From the NCBI GenBank assembly GCA_024399015.1, contig JAKSIC010000001.1:558001-622000 (forward strand): DNA of 64,000 nucleotides, written 5' to 3'. The notes beneath the pieces were generated by a model. It was not told the DNA's origin and did no database searches. It saw only the letters and a program-made list of their open reading frames with translations. Shown here one piece after another: positions 8,973 through 17,878 of the stretch. The position numbers and the translations under genes were made by a program. Source of the stretch: Fibrobacter sp. (lineage in GTDB: Bacteria; Fibrobacterota; Fibrobacteria; Fibrobacterales; Fibrobacteraceae). Position 1 is the first letter of the stretch, and each line of letters starts with the position of its first letter.

Positions 8973-9030
8973 AGTATCTCCTTTGGAAAGAAAAAAGACA
9001 TCTGTTTTTTACAGATGCCTTGGAGATACT
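8973..9030 (-). promoter_or_regulatory. Leader hairpin hiding the ribosome site of the YhcG gene
   Basis: On the minus strand AGTATCTCC (9022-9030) is a perfect complement of GGAGATACT (8973-8981), which contains the Shine-Dalgarno bases next to the ATG at 8970-8972. Inside the loop lies a second hairpin CATCTGT/ACAGATG followed by a T-rich run, a terminator-like structure. The two elements together look like an RNA switch controlling translation or read-through. Regulation is inference from base pairing. Confidence 0.6.
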
Positions 9031-9056
9031 TTTTCGAACCTCGGGCAGAATTATAG

Positions 9057-9084
9057 CTTATACATAAATACTGGCAAGGGTCAA
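9057..9084 (-). promoter_or_regulatory. Promoter candidate for the YhcG gene
   Basis: TTGACC (9079-9084) and TATAAG (9057-9062) on the minus strand, 16 bases apart. A second TATAAT lies at 9050-9055. Transcription from here would produce a leader of about 75 bases that includes the inverted repeat. Confidence 0.5.
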
Positions 9085-9136
9085 ATTGTAATTTGTTTGT
9101 AAAACATCTATGCTAGTCCAAAACGACCACATTGTG

Positions 9137-9910
9137 TTAAACAGGATCGTTCACAGGCTTGCTGTAGTCACGCTCGCCGAAGAGGGCTGTGCCTACGCGG
9201 ATCATGGTGGAGCCTTCTTCAATGGCAACTTCCAGGTCGCCGGTCATGCCCATGGAAAGCTGGTCGAAGTTTGCGAATACGCCGCCCTTTGCCAAGTACT
9301 TCTGCTGGAGATTGCGGAGGAAGGCAAAGCATTCGCGGGAGTCTTCTGCGACACCGGTGTTCTTGCCGATGGTCATGAGGCCGCGGAATTTTAAGTGCGG
9401 GAAATTGCGGCCTTCCAATGCCGCCAAAAATTCATCCGCGCGGGCGATATCTAACCCGCTCTTGGTTTCTTCTTCACCGGCATTCACCTGGAAGAGGATT
9501 TCCAAGGTCTTGCCGCTGGCCGCAACCTTTTCGCCGGGCAGTGCTGCGCAAACCTTTTCAAGCTTTTCGACCGCTTCCATACTTGCAATGGAATGGATGC
9601 AGTCTGCAACGATGGCAGCCTTCTTCAACTTGTTGCTCTGCACAGGTCCTATGACATGGCATTGCACGGTCGAACCATCGAGAGCCACGCGACGTTCGCT
9701 GAACTTGGATTCCGCTTCCTGCACGCGATTCTCGCCGAAGACCTTTGCGCCCAAGGCAATTGCATTTTCTACAGCTTCCGCCGGGTGAAACTTGCTCACC
9801 CAAACTAACAGCACAGATTCACGGGAACGGCCCGCCTGAGCGCAAGCGGCAGAGATTCTCGTTTCCAATTTAGCCAGCTGGCCACGCATTTCTTCAAGAG
9901 TAAATTCCAT
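9137..9910 (-). CDS. YggS family pyridoxal phosphate homeostasis protein
   Basis: A cytoplasmic PLP-binding protein of the YggS/PROSC family, which buffers vitamin B6; no enzyme reaction is established. About 257 residues. Family motifs: LLVWVSKFHPAEAV with the PLP lysine, FGENRVQEAESK, HVIGPVQSNKLKKA, GLMTIGKN, LSMGMTGDLEVAIEEGSTMIRVGTALFG. I chose the ATG at 9908-9910 because the protein then begins MEFTLEEMRGQLAKLE; an ATG at 9940 adds ten residues that the family lacks. Ribosome site is weak either way. Divergent from the lytic transglycosylase gene. Confidence 0.9.
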   Translation of the reverse strand: MEFTLEEMRGQLAKLETRISAACAQAGRSRESVLLVWVSKFHPAEAVENAIALGAKVFGENRVQEAESKFSERRVALDGSTVQCHVIGPVQSNKLKKAAIVADCIHSIASMEAVEKLEKVCAALPGEKVAASGKTLEILFQVNAGEEETKSGLDIARADEFLAALEGRNFPHLKFRGLMTIGKNTGVAEDSRECFAFLRNLQQKYLAKGGVFANFDQLSMGMTGDLEVAIEEGSTMIRVGTALFGERDYSKPVNDPV

Positions 9911-9962
9911 GACCGAAATATAACTTTTTATATATTGCACTCAAGAAAGGCACAAATAAACT

Positions 9963-10589
9963 TTGAAGAAAATATTGCTGGTCATATTCGCGATTCTATT
10001 CCTATGCGGGGGTGTACTCCCCGCAGTGGAAGATTATATGGACGAAGTCGCAAACAGCAAAGTGGTCCTCACCTTTTTTGGCAAGAAGGATTCCCCCGAG
10101 AAGTTGAAGAAGTTCATCGGCTCGGTAAATCAGAAATTAAGCGCAGCCGACGTGGAACGCTTTTCAGGCTACATCCTGACTTACTCAAAACAGTACGACG
10201 TGGATTACAAATTGGTGGCCGCCGTCATCGCACAAGAAAGCAAGTTCAAGGTCAACGCCAAAAGTCGCGTGGGGGCATTGGGACTTATGCAGGTCATGCC
10301 CACCACAGGTAAAAATGTGGCACAGAAACTGAAACTTTCTCATCACAATCTATTGGACCCGAAGGACAATATCCAGATTGGCGTAAAGTTCATCTCCATG
10401 CTTCACAAGGAATATAAGGGCGACATCAACTTGATGCTGGCCCACTACAACGGCGGATACAGGCAGGCAGAGCTATACAAAACCTTCAGGTATTTTGAAC
10501 TCTTGCGCCTACTCACCATGCATTACGAAACCTTTGACTACGTAAAAAAAGTCAAGGCCAATTACCGAAAGATCAGCCGGGAATTTTAA
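9963..10589 (+). CDS. Lytic transglycosylase (SLT domain), exported
   Basis: A 208-residue murein lyase that cleaves between MurNAc and GlcNAc. A signal peptide (MKKILLVIFAILFLCGGVLPA) leads to the SLT domain: VDYKLVAAVIAQESKFKVNAKS holds the catalytic Glu, GALGLMQVMPTTG and AHYNGGYRQAELY are standard downstream motifs. The start is TTG at 9963, chosen because it alone gives a full signal peptide; the nearest ATG is inside the mature domain. Shares a bidirectional terminator with the convergent lon. Confidence 0.9.
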   Translation: MKKILLVIFAILFLCGGVLPAVEDYMDEVANSKVVLTFFGKKDSPEKLKKFIGSVNQKLSAADVERFSGYILTYSKQYDVDYKLVAAVIAQESKFKVNAKSRVGALGLMQVMPTTGKNVAQKLKLSHHNLLDPKDNIQIGVKFISMLHKEYKGDINLMLAHYNGGYRQAELYKTFRYFELLRLLTMHYETFDYVKKVKANYRKISREF

Positions 10590-10598
10590 AAAAAGAAA

Positions 10599-10620
10599 CC
10601 CGCGGATTTTGTTCCGCGGG
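10599..10620. terminator. Bidirectional terminator between the transglycosylase gene and lon
   Basis: CCCGCGGA and TCCGCGGG form an 8-bp GC-rich stem. Seen from the minus strand it is followed by TTTCTTTTTTT, so it best ends lon; it also lies just past the convergent gene. Confidence 0.85.
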
Positions 10621-10631
10621 CCTTTATTTAC

Positions 10632-12986
10632 TTATTTCTTCTTAGTAGCCTTCGCAGCTTTAGAACCGGGCTTCACAAAAAGAATCTTGATGATTTCATC
10701 GATGTGCTTGTGGGTGTAAATCTTCAGGCCCTTCTTTGCAGGAGCGGGAAGTTCGTTCACATCCTTCTGGTTCTGGGCCGGCAAACGCAGGGTCTTTACC
10801 CCAGCCTGGAGCGCCGCCAGAGCCTTTTCGTTCAGGCCACCGATAGCGAGGCAAGCACCAGTGAGGCTTACTTCACCAGTGAACGCAACATCGGGCGGAA
10901 TGGGCTGCTTGGTGAATGCAGAGAGCAAGCACAAAGTGAGGGCGATACCTGCAGAGGGGCCATCCTTAGGAACAGCGCCTTCGGGCACGTGAATGTGGAT
11001 GTCGGTCTTGGCAAACTTCTCAGCATCAATGCCGAATTCTTCGAAACGTTCACGCACAAGGCTCAAAGCAATCTGGGCAGATTCCTTCATCACGTCGCCC
11101 AGCTTACCGGTGAGCAAAAGGTTGCCCTTGCCCGCCATAAGAGAACATTCGATGGGCAGGATTTCGCCACCCACGCTGGTCCATGCAAGGCCTGTGACAA
11201 CGCCCGGGCGACCCGGTTCCGGCAACTGGCTTTCCAGGAATCGCGGAGCACCCAGGTATTCCTGCAAGGTCTTTTCGTTCAGTTCCTTCTGGAACTTCTT
11301 GCCCATCACCATGTCCTTGGCGCGGTGACGCACAACGTTTTCCAGCATACGTTCCAGTTCACGGACGCCAGCTTCGCGGGTCCAGTCGCGGATCACCTTG
11401 CGGACCATTTCGTCGGGGAACACGATGTCCTCACCCAGCTTCACGCCGGTACGTTCGCAAATGCGGGGCACCAGGTAGTTGGATGCAATCTTTTCCTTTT
11501 CGTGAGGATAGTAACCCGGCAGGCGCACGATTTCCAAACGGTCGTGCAAAGCTTCGGGAATCTGGTTCTCGTTGTTTGCAGTAGCGATGAACAGCACGCG
11601 GGAAAGATCCAGGCCCACTTCCATGAAGTGATCGGTAAAGTCGTGATTCTGTTCCGGGTCCAAGACTTCCAGCATAGCGCTGGCGGGATCGCCGCGGAAG
11701 TCGCTAGCCATCTTGTCAATTTCATCCAGAAGAATAATGGGGTTCATGCACTTGGCGCGCTTGAGGGCATGAATGAAACGGCCCGGCATGGCGCCAATGT
11801 AAGTGCGGCGATGACCACGGATTTCAGCTTCGTCACGGACACCACCCAAAGTGATGCGGACGAAATTACGCTGCATTGCCTTGGCGATGGATTCCACCAA
11901 GGTAGTCTTACCGACGCCCGGAGGACCCACCAGGCAGAGGATCGGTGCGCGGCGTTCCGTGCCCGTAAGCTTCAGGACGGCAACGTATTCCATGATGCGG
12001 TCCTTCACCTTGTCCAAGCCGAAATGCTTGGAGTCCAGTTCGGACTTCACCTTCTTCATGTTCAAAACGGTATCGGTATATTCACCGTAGGGCAGCGTGA
12101 GGAACCAATCCAGGTAATTGCGGCTCACGGCGTATTCCGGCGACGTGGGCTGCATCATGCGCATGCGGGAAATTTCTTCTTCAAGCTTTTCCTGGATGGC
12201 CGGGGCGAACTTCTTCTCCTTGATTTTCTTCAGGAGCTGATCCGGTTCGGACTGGCCGTTTTCGCCATCAAGTTCATCCTGCAGCTGGCGGATCTGTTCG
12301 GAAATAAACCATTCCTTCTGCTGCTGGGCCATCTTCTGGCGAACATTCTGCTGAACCTTCACCATCACGTTGTCGTTGCTTGCGGCCACCTGCATGATTT
12401 CCAGGAGACGGTCCGCCAAGGCTTCGATGTTGCCGATTTCCAAAAGGCGCTGACGTTCATCCAGAGAAACCTGGAGGAAGGGAATCATGCCATAGAATGC
12501 ATTGAGGTGACTGTCCATGGTGAACAAGGCGTCCACCATGCCTTCGGCAATATTCCTGTGCATGGAATATTCCCTGAACTGGTTCAGCACAGCTTCGAAC
12601 TTTTCGCTCCTGTCCTTCAGGGTAATTGCCGGGACCTTGGGAGAAACGGTGACCTTGAAGAAGCCTTCGTTGGAGACGATGGAACGGAGATCCACCACCA
12701 CATCGCCTTCCAGCACAACCTTCACGCAACCATTGGGGAACGGAGTCACATTGCTGATGCGAGCCAGCACACCCACGGAATACAAGTCCAGCATGGGGTT
12801 CTCGATGGTTTCCTGCTCAATGTTCTTCTGGGCGGCAAGAATAATCTCGCTGTCGTGGGATTCGGCGTATTCCAAAGCCTTAAGGGAAATGTCTCTACCA
12901 ACAAGAATGCGGCGAGTTGTCAAAGGGAAAACAATGGCGTCCCTCAGCGGGAGCAACGGAAAGCTTTTCGAAAAGTCAATAGCCAA
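10632..12986 (-). CDS. lon: ATP-dependent protease Lon
   Basis: Lon degrades misfolded and regulatory proteins in the cytoplasm. At 784 residues it has the N-terminal substrate domain (PLLPLRDAIVFPLTTRRILVG), the central helical region, Walker A GPPGVGKTTL and Walker B PIILLDEIDKM, and the C-terminal Ser-Lys protease domain with PKDGPSAGIAL (catalytic Ser) and GGLNEKALAAL (catalytic Lys). The start codon is TTG (12984-12986) behind GGAGA. The tail is Lys-rich. No CIRCE heat-shock element is seen upstream. It lies downstream of clpX, separated by a terminator, so lon likely has its own promoter. Confidence 0.97.
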   Translation of the reverse strand: MAIDFSKSFPLLPLRDAIVFPLTTRRILVGRDISLKALEYAESHDSEIILAAQKNIEQETIENPMLDLYSVGVLARISNVTPFPNGCVKVVLEGDVVVDLRSIVSNEGFFKVTVSPKVPAITLKDRSEKFEAVLNQFREYSMHRNIAEGMVDALFTMDSHLNAFYGMIPFLQVSLDERQRLLEIGNIEALADRLLEIMQVAASNDNVMVKVQQNVRQKMAQQQKEWFISEQIRQLQDELDGENGQSEPDQLLKKIKEKKFAPAIQEKLEEEISRMRMMQPTSPEYAVSRNYLDWFLTLPYGEYTDTVLNMKKVKSELDSKHFGLDKVKDRIMEYVAVLKLTGTERRAPILCLVGPPGVGKTTLVESIAKAMQRNFVRITLGGVRDEAEIRGHRRTYIGAMPGRFIHALKRAKCMNPIILLDEIDKMASDFRGDPASAMLEVLDPEQNHDFTDHFMEVGLDLSRVLFIATANNENQIPEALHDRLEIVRLPGYYPHEKEKIASNYLVPRICERTGVKLGEDIVFPDEMVRKVIRDWTREAGVRELERMLENVVRHRAKDMVMGKKFQKELNEKTLQEYLGAPRFLESQLPEPGRPGVVTGLAWTSVGGEILPIECSLMAGKGNLLLTGKLGDVMKESAQIALSLVRERFEEFGIDAEKFAKTDIHIHVPEGAVPKDGPSAGIALTLCLLSAFTKQPIPPDVAFTGEVSLTGACLAIGGLNEKALAALQAGVKTLRLPAQNQKDVNELPAPAKKGLKIYTHKHIDEIIKILFVKPGSKAAKATKKK

Positions 12987-13027
12987 AATTTTTCTCCAAT
13001 ATTTTTACGACCCAAAAATACAAAAAA

Positions 13028-13056
13028 GGATGACGCCTTACCTAGGCTAATCATCC
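13028..13056 (-). terminator. Terminator after clpX
   Basis: On the minus strand GGATGA...TCATCC with an inner GCCT/AGGC stem is followed by six T. It separates tig-clpP-clpX from lon. Confidence 0.8.
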
Positions 13057-13110
13057 CTTTGGCGCTTGCAAAGTCCGCTTCAGCACTGGGCCGATTTGCG
13101 GACACACAAA

Positions 13111-14388
13111 CTAGGAAGATTTCTTACGAGATTTCTTGGGAGTCTCGGAAGAAGGATTCAACGCCTTCTTGACCATGTCGGCAGTGAGAAGCAACTTCTT
13201 GTTTTCAGTGCCGGGCATTTCAAACATGTAGCGCTGCAGAGCCTTTTCCATGACGGAACGGAGGCCGCGGGCACCAGTTTTGCGGACCATGGTTTCGCGG
13301 ACGATTTCCTTGAGGGCAGCATCCTCGAATTCCAACTCGATACCGTCCATTGCGAACAAACTCTTGTACTGCTTCACCAGGGCGTTCTTGGGTTTGGTCA
13401 AGATGTTGAGCAATGCGGATTCGTCAAGTTCTTCGAGAGCCACAGCCACAGGCAAACGGCCGACGATTTCGGGAATCAAACCGAACTGGATCAAGTCATC
13501 AGGTTCGATGACCTTGAAGAGTTCGCTGAGGGAGTTTTCTTCAGCGCTACGAATTTCGGCACCAAAACCCATGCCACCCTTGTTGATGCGACGGGAAATG
13601 ATCTTGTCCAAAGTTTCGAAGGCGCCACCGCAAATGAACAGGATGTTACGGGTGTTCACCTGAACCAGGGGCTGTTCCGGATGCTTACGGCCACCCTTGG
13701 GGGGCACAGCGGCAACGGTACCTTCCAAAAGCTTCAGCAAGCCCTGCTGAACGCCTTCGCCGCTCACGTCGCGGGTGATGGAAGGATTGGCGGTCTTACG
13801 GGCGATCTTATCGATTTCATCGATGAAGATAATGCCGCGTTCGGCCTTGGCCACATCATAGTCGGCAGCCTGCAGGAGGCGCACAATGATGCTGTCCACG
13901 TCTTCACCAACGTAGCCTGCTTCCGTAAGGACGGTAGCATCGGCAATGGAGAACGGAACATCCAGGAAGCGGGCCATGGTCTGGGCCAGCAAAGTCTTAC
14001 CGGATCCGGTAGGGCCCACCAACAGCAAGTTGGACTTTTCCACTTCCACGTCATTCTTGTCGGTATGAGTTTGTTTGTAACGCAGACGCTTGTAGTGATT
14101 GTAGACGGCAACAGAAAGAGCCATCTTAGCCTGATCCTGGCCGATTACGAATTCGTCCAGGTGGGCCTTGATTTCAGAAGGGCACGGAAGAGGCTTGGAA
14201 GCAACTTCAGCAGCTGCTGCAGCCTGTTGTGAACGGGAACGGTCTTCTTCGATGATGCGGTGGCACATGGACACACAATCACTACAGATGTGGACCCCAG
14301 CACCAGTAATCATCTTTTCGACTTGCTCAGCCGGTTTACCGCAGAAACTGCAAGTAACCGTCGGGTGGTTCTTCCCGTTACGATACAT
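13111..14388 (-). CDS. clpX: ClpX, ATPase subunit of ClpXP protease
   Basis: ClpX unfolds tagged proteins and feeds them to ClpP. The 425-residue protein has the N-terminal four-Cys zinc finger ([19 protein letters not shown]), Walker [13 protein letters not shown], Walker [12 protein letters not shown], and the C-terminal AAA+ lid ([14 protein letters not shown]). Its ATG overlaps the TAA of clpP (TAATG), so translation is coupled and the two subunits are made together. The C-terminal tail is Ser/Lys-rich. Confidence 0.97.
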   Translation of the reverse strand: MYRNGKNHPTVTCSFCGKPAEQVEKMITGAGVHICSDCVSMCHRIIEEDRSRSQQAAAAAEVASKPLPCPSEIKAHLDEFVIGQDQAKMALSVAVYNHYKRLRYKQTHTDKNDVEVEKSNLLLVGPTGSGKTLLAQTMARFLDVPFSIADATVLTEAGYVGEDVDSIIVRLLQAADYDVAKAERGIIFIDEIDKIARKTANPSITRDVSGEGVQQGLLKLLEGTVAAVPPKGGRKHPEQPLVQVNTRNILFICGGAFETLDKIISRRINKGGMGFGAEIRSAEENSLSELFKVIEPDDLIQFGLIPEIVGRLPVAVALEELDESALLNILTKPKNALVKQYKSLFAMDGIELEFEDAALKEIVRETMVRKTGARGLRSVMEKALQRYMFEMPGTENKKLLLTADMVKKALNPSSETPKKSRKKSS

Positions 14389-14978
14389 TAGATACCCTCT
14401 TTACGCGGCACGAAGATTTCGTCAATGACGCCAAATGCCTTGGCTTCTTCAGGACTCATGTAAAAATCACGGTCGGTCTTTTCGCGGACTTCTTCGATTG
14501 CCTTGCCAGTATGCTTGGCGACGATTTCTGCCAGGGTGTCCTTAGTGCGGACAATTTCCTTTGCAGTAATCTGGATGTCGGTAGACTGACCGGTAGCGGC
14601 GCCAGACGGCTGGTGCAGCATGATGCGGGAATGCGGGAGAGCGTAACGCTTGCCCTTGGTTCCTGCAGCGAGCAGCACGGCAGCCATCGATGCACAACTA
14701 CCAATGCAGATTGTAGCGATGTTCGGACGAACATGCTGCATGGTATCATAAATGGCCAAACCTGCCGACACGTATCCACCGGGGCTGTTGATGTACAGCG
14801 TAATATCCTTTTCCGGGTTCTCATATTCAAGGAAAATCAACTGGGCCATAACATTGTTGGCCACTTCATCGTTAATGGGAGTGCCCAAGAAGATGATGCG
14901 TTCCTTAAGGAGACGGGAGTAGATATCGTAGGCGCGTTCACCGCGTCCGGTGGTCTCAATGACGGTAGGGATGATCAT
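14388..14978 (-). CDS. clpP: ClpP, proteolytic subunit of Clp protease
   Basis: A 196-residue serine protease forming the tetradecameric chamber used by ClpX. Catalytic triad visible as Ser97 (GSCASMAA), His122 (IMLHQPSG) and an Asp near 171 ([11 protein letters not shown]). [18 protein letters not shown] is the family signature. Sits between tig and clpX in the classical order with 14 bases from tig. Confidence 0.97.
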   Translation of the reverse strand: MIIPTVIETTGRGERAYDIYSRLLKERIIFLGTPINDEVANNVMAQLIFLEYENPEKDITLYINSPGGYVSAGLAIYDTMQHVRPNIATICIGSCASMAAVLLAAGTKGKRYALPHSRIMLHQPSGAATGQSTDIQITAKEIVRTKDTLAEIVAKHTGKAIEEVREKTDRDFYMSPEEAKAFGVIDEIFVPRKEGI

Positions 14979-14992
14979 TATGAGTTTACCTC

Positions 14993-16252
14993 TTACTTTG
15001 TTTCTTCGGCAGCAGGACGGATACCGACGATGAAGTCTGCAGCCATCTGGATGCGGAGTTCGTCGCGGAGACCGTTAATGCGGCCAGACTGACGGAAGTG
15101 GGCCTTCAGAGATTCGAAGTCCACGTGATATACGTTTGCCAAGTCCTGGAGGCGTGCGTCAACTGCAGCCTGGTTGGGCTTGATCTTTTCTGCGGTAGCA
15201 ACGAAGTCGAGAATGCGATGCTTCTTGATTTCCTTGATTGCTTCCGGAGCGAGAGCCTTGATCTGTTCTTCAGTCGGTTCGACCATGTCCTTTTCACTCT
15301 GGGCGTTGCGGTTCATGGACCAACGGATGAGGTCGTACACGCGAGCCTGCGGAACTTCGAACGGGTTAGCTTCGATGATCTTATCGATTGCTTCGTTGAC
15401 AGCCTTGTTCTTGACAAGGTTTTCCTTCTGGTTTGCGAGGCTGTCAGAAAGGTTCTGCTTCAATTCTTCAACGGACTTGACACCAACCTGTTCCAGGAAG
15501 GCATCGTCCATGGTGGGCGGAACAATAGCGCGGACATCGGTGATTTCGACCTTGAACTGAGCGGTCTTACCACGATAGCGTTCTTCCTTGTGGTCTTCCG
15601 GATACTGGAAGTTGATTTCCTTGGTTTCGCCAGCCTTAGCGTCGACGAGGCCTGCATCGAATCCCGGAGAAGCGGATTCGCCGAGGAGAGAACGGAATTC
15701 CTTGTTTTCCGGAAGTTCCTGCTTTTCGCCGTCGATGATGACTTCGATGTAGTTACCCACAACAACGTCGCCCTTTGCAGCGGCGCGGTCAACGTGTTCG
15801 TCCTTGCTCCACATCTGCATGAGACGGTTGTATTCGTCTTCAACTTCAGCTTCGGTGATTGCTGCATCAGGAACGGTAACGCCAGTGTCAGCGTAGCCCT
15901 TGATGTCGATAACCGGGTCCATTTCGACTTCCACCTTAAGTGCGATGTCAGAAGCCTTGTCGTCCTTGAAATCAACAACCTTCATGGGGCCGACCGGAAT
16001 GATGTTAGCCTTCTTGAGTTCTTCGGTAACGATCTTGTTGACGATTTCGTCCACAGCTTCGTGACGAATGGATTCGCCGAACTGCTTCAGGATCATAGCC
16101 TTGGGAACCTGGCCCTGACGGAAACCCTTAAGGGTGACCTGCTTCTTGTACTGAGAGAGCTTCTTTTCGAAAGGAGCGGTCAAATCAGCCTGCGGAATGG
16201 TGATTTCGAGAGTGCGCACGGTTGCGCTAGTTTCTTTGATTTCAACGGTCAT
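14993..16252 (-). CDS. tig: Trigger factor, ribosome-bound chaperone
   Basis: Trigger factor binds nascent chains at the ribosome exit tunnel. The 419-residue protein starts with the ribosome-binding domain (signature [17 protein letters not shown] near residue 43), then a PPIase-like middle domain ([17 protein letters not shown]) and the helical C-terminal chaperone domain. Length is typical. It is followed by clpP and clpX, and preceded by a tRNA-Leu gene 49 bases upstream on the same strand with no terminator between, so the tRNA and tig may share a transcript. Confidence 0.95.
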   Translation of the reverse strand: MTVEIKETSATVRTLEITIPQADLTAPFEKKLSQYKKQVTLKGFRQGQVPKAMILKQFGESIRHEAVDEIVNKIVTEELKKANIIPVGPMKVVDFKDDKASDIALKVEVEMDPVIDIKGYADTGVTVPDAAITEAEVEDEYNRLMQMWSKDEHVDRAAAKGDVVVGNYIEVIIDGEKQELPENKEFRSLLGESASPGFDAGLVDAKAGETKEINFQYPEDHKEERYRGKTAQFKVEITDVRAIVPPTMDDAFLEQVGVKSVEELKQNLSDSLANQKENLVKNKAVNEAIDKIIEANPFEVPQARVYDLIRWSMNRNAQSEKDMVEPTEEQIKALAPEAIKEIKKHRILDFVATAEKIKPNQAAVDARLQDLANVYHVDFESLKAHFRQSGRINGLRDELRIQMAADFIVGIRPAAEETK

Positions 16253-16301
16253 TATGGACTCCGAGGATCGATTTATAATCGAATGTTAGATGTTAAATAC
16301 A

Positions 16302-16381
16302 TGCGAGGGGTGGGAGTCGAACCCACACACCGAGGTACCAGATCCTAAGTCTGGCGCGTCTGCCAATTCCGCCACTCTCGC
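16302..16381 (-). tRNA. tRNA-Leu (anticodon UAG)
   Basis: An 80-base class II tRNA on the minus strand: acceptor GCGAGAG with CCCTCGC (one A-C mismatch), D arm TGGCGGAATTGGCAGACGC typical of Leu, anticodon stem CCAGA/TCTGG with loop CTTAGGA (anticodon TAG), a short variable arm and T arm GTGGGTTCGACTCCCAC. Discriminator A; CCA not encoded. Lies directly upstream of tig. Confidence 0.94.
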
Positions 16382-16435
16382 GATTTTGCGACCAAAACTA
16401 GCAAATTTCTCGAAGCCAAATTAACCATCACACCT

Positions 16436-16466
16436 ATTTTATCGGTTCTTGATGATTTTTTGTCAA
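16436..16466 (-). promoter_or_regulatory. Promoter candidate for tRNA-Leu and tig
   Basis: TTGACA (16461-16466) and TAAAAT (16436-16441) on the minus strand, both near consensus but 19 bases apart, longer than ideal. Transcription would start about 48 bases before the tRNA and could continue into tig. Confidence 0.5.
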
Positions 16467-16474
16467 AGAAATTT

Positions 16475-17869
16475 CTAATTACGTGAAAGAACCTTAAGAT
16501 CTTCCTTTGTAATGTACTTGGAAACCAGTATATATCCTATTTCCAGGGCAATCGTGGCACCAATCAGCCAAAGAGGAAGAGCCCCTTCCATAAAGAACCA
16601 GAACACAGCCGGCAAAAGGGCCACATGGATACCAGCCACCTTGAAAATGTGGCGGCGCATTTCAGCAGGAACGCTGAGGAAGAGGAAAACAAAAATGCCC
16701 ACTTCTGAAAGGATCTTTGCCACGGCGGCACCGGAAACCTGGTAAGCCGGGACTAAAAGCAAGTTGGAAGCCACGTTCACAATGCCAGCCACAATGGCGA
16801 GCATCAGGTACTTTTTACGGGACTGGGAAATAAGCCATTCGCTCCAAGGTACGGAATAGAAGGAAAGTACCAGCCAACAGGCAAAAAGAATGATAACCTT
16901 GGGAGGATCGAAATCCATTTCCACCGGGACGATGACAGAGAAGAACTTTTCCGAGAAGCACATGGTGCCAAAAAGGAATGCAGCGCTCAGGAGCCCAAGC
17001 ACCTTGTGGGAACAGAACACCAGTTCGCTTCGGGCCTCGATTTCGTTCGCTTCCTTCAGGCGGGCCAGCTGACGCCTCAAGGGAATACTCAGGCTACTTC
17101 CCAGCACAAAGATGAACATGGCGTAACGGAAGCAGTAATCGTAAATGCCCACGGCGGCGTTGCCCACAAAATACTTCAGAACGAATATGTCGAAGTTCTG
17201 GTGGAGCAGAAGCAGGGATGACGAGATGAATAGAATCAGGGAACCCTTGTAGCAATCCATAGCGCTGCGAAGTTCTTTTCGGCTGGGCAGCCCAAAGCTG
17301 AACTCCTTCTTAGGGCCGATCACCCACAAGGCCAATGTGGCAAGAATTTCAGTACCCACGTCAAGAGCCACGAAGTGCTCGATAGAAGGCATGCTTGCCG
17401 CAAGCAGCACAATCAAGATTCCGATTTGTCGAACCGTCTGCACCAATGGTGAATAGGCCGTGTAACCTTTTCGGGAAAGGAACCAGTCAAAATTGAAAGG
17501 TCTCAAGAAGAGCTGCAACAAATAGGCTTTAAGAATAAAGCTACTGGATATGTCAAAGATGCAGGTTGCGCCGGCGGCGAGGCCGAACATCAAAAGAATC
17601 AAAAAGCCGCGAACATAGGAAAGAGAGATATAGAACTTGCGATCCAGCTCCTTATCGTCGGGGCGGTCAATCAGCGCTAGGGAGGACAGGCCAAAATCCA
17701 GAACAAAATTCAGGTATGTCAGCAAGGTCAGCGCAAAGGCAATTTCACCCCAGGAGGAGGCGCCGTAGCGTACCAGCGCAATACTGGTAATAGCGAAGCG
17801 GATCAGCTTGCTTACACCTTGGGCCACACCATTCATGCCCGCATTCAACAAGAGGGAATTCATTCGCAT
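16475..17869 (-). CDS. Polysaccharide flippase (Wzx-like, MOP superfamily)
   Basis: A 464-residue integral membrane protein with about 12 hydrophobic segments and the N-terminal pattern of polysaccharide flippases (LLLNAGMNGVAQGVSKLIRF, ALVRYGASSWGEIAFALTLL). Such proteins move lipid-linked repeat units across the inner membrane. It is the last gene of the export operon, 9 bases after the glycosyltransferase gene. Exact substrate unknown. The neighbours (export, chain length, polymerase) support a capsule or exopolysaccharide role. Confidence 0.85.
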   Translation of the reverse strand: MRMNSLLLNAGMNGVAQGVSKLIRFAITSIALVRYGASSWGEIAFALTLLTYLNFVLDFGLSSLALIDRPDDKELDRKFYISLSYVRGFLILLMFGLAAGATCIFDISSSFILKAYLLQLFLRPFNFDWFLSRKGYTAYSPLVQTVRQIGILIVLLAASMPSIEHFVALDVGTEILATLALWVIGPKKEFSFGLPSRKELRSAMDCYKGSLILFISSSLLLLHQNFDIFVLKYFVGNAAVGIYDYCFRYAMFIFVLGSSLSIPLRRQLARLKEANEIEARSELVFCSHKVLGLLSAAFLFGTMCFSEKFFSVIVPVEMDFDPPKVIILFACWLVLSFYSVPWSEWLISQSRKKYLMLAIVAGIVNVASNLLLVPAYQVSGAAVAKILSEVGIFVFLFLSVPAEMRRHIFKVAGIHVALLPAVFWFFMEGALPLWLIGATIALEIGYILVSKYITKEDLKVLSRN

Positions 17870-17878
17870 AATTCGCCT

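Noticed and set aside
7896-9030. YhcG gene with its leader as a toxin-antitoxin pair
   Set aside because: No second small gene or separate antisense promoter could be supported; only the leader structure is seen.
10704-13172. Very long open frame (822 codons) on the plus strand
   Set aside because: It is antisense to lon, whose motifs are complete; the frame is open because of codon bias and has no recognisable domain.
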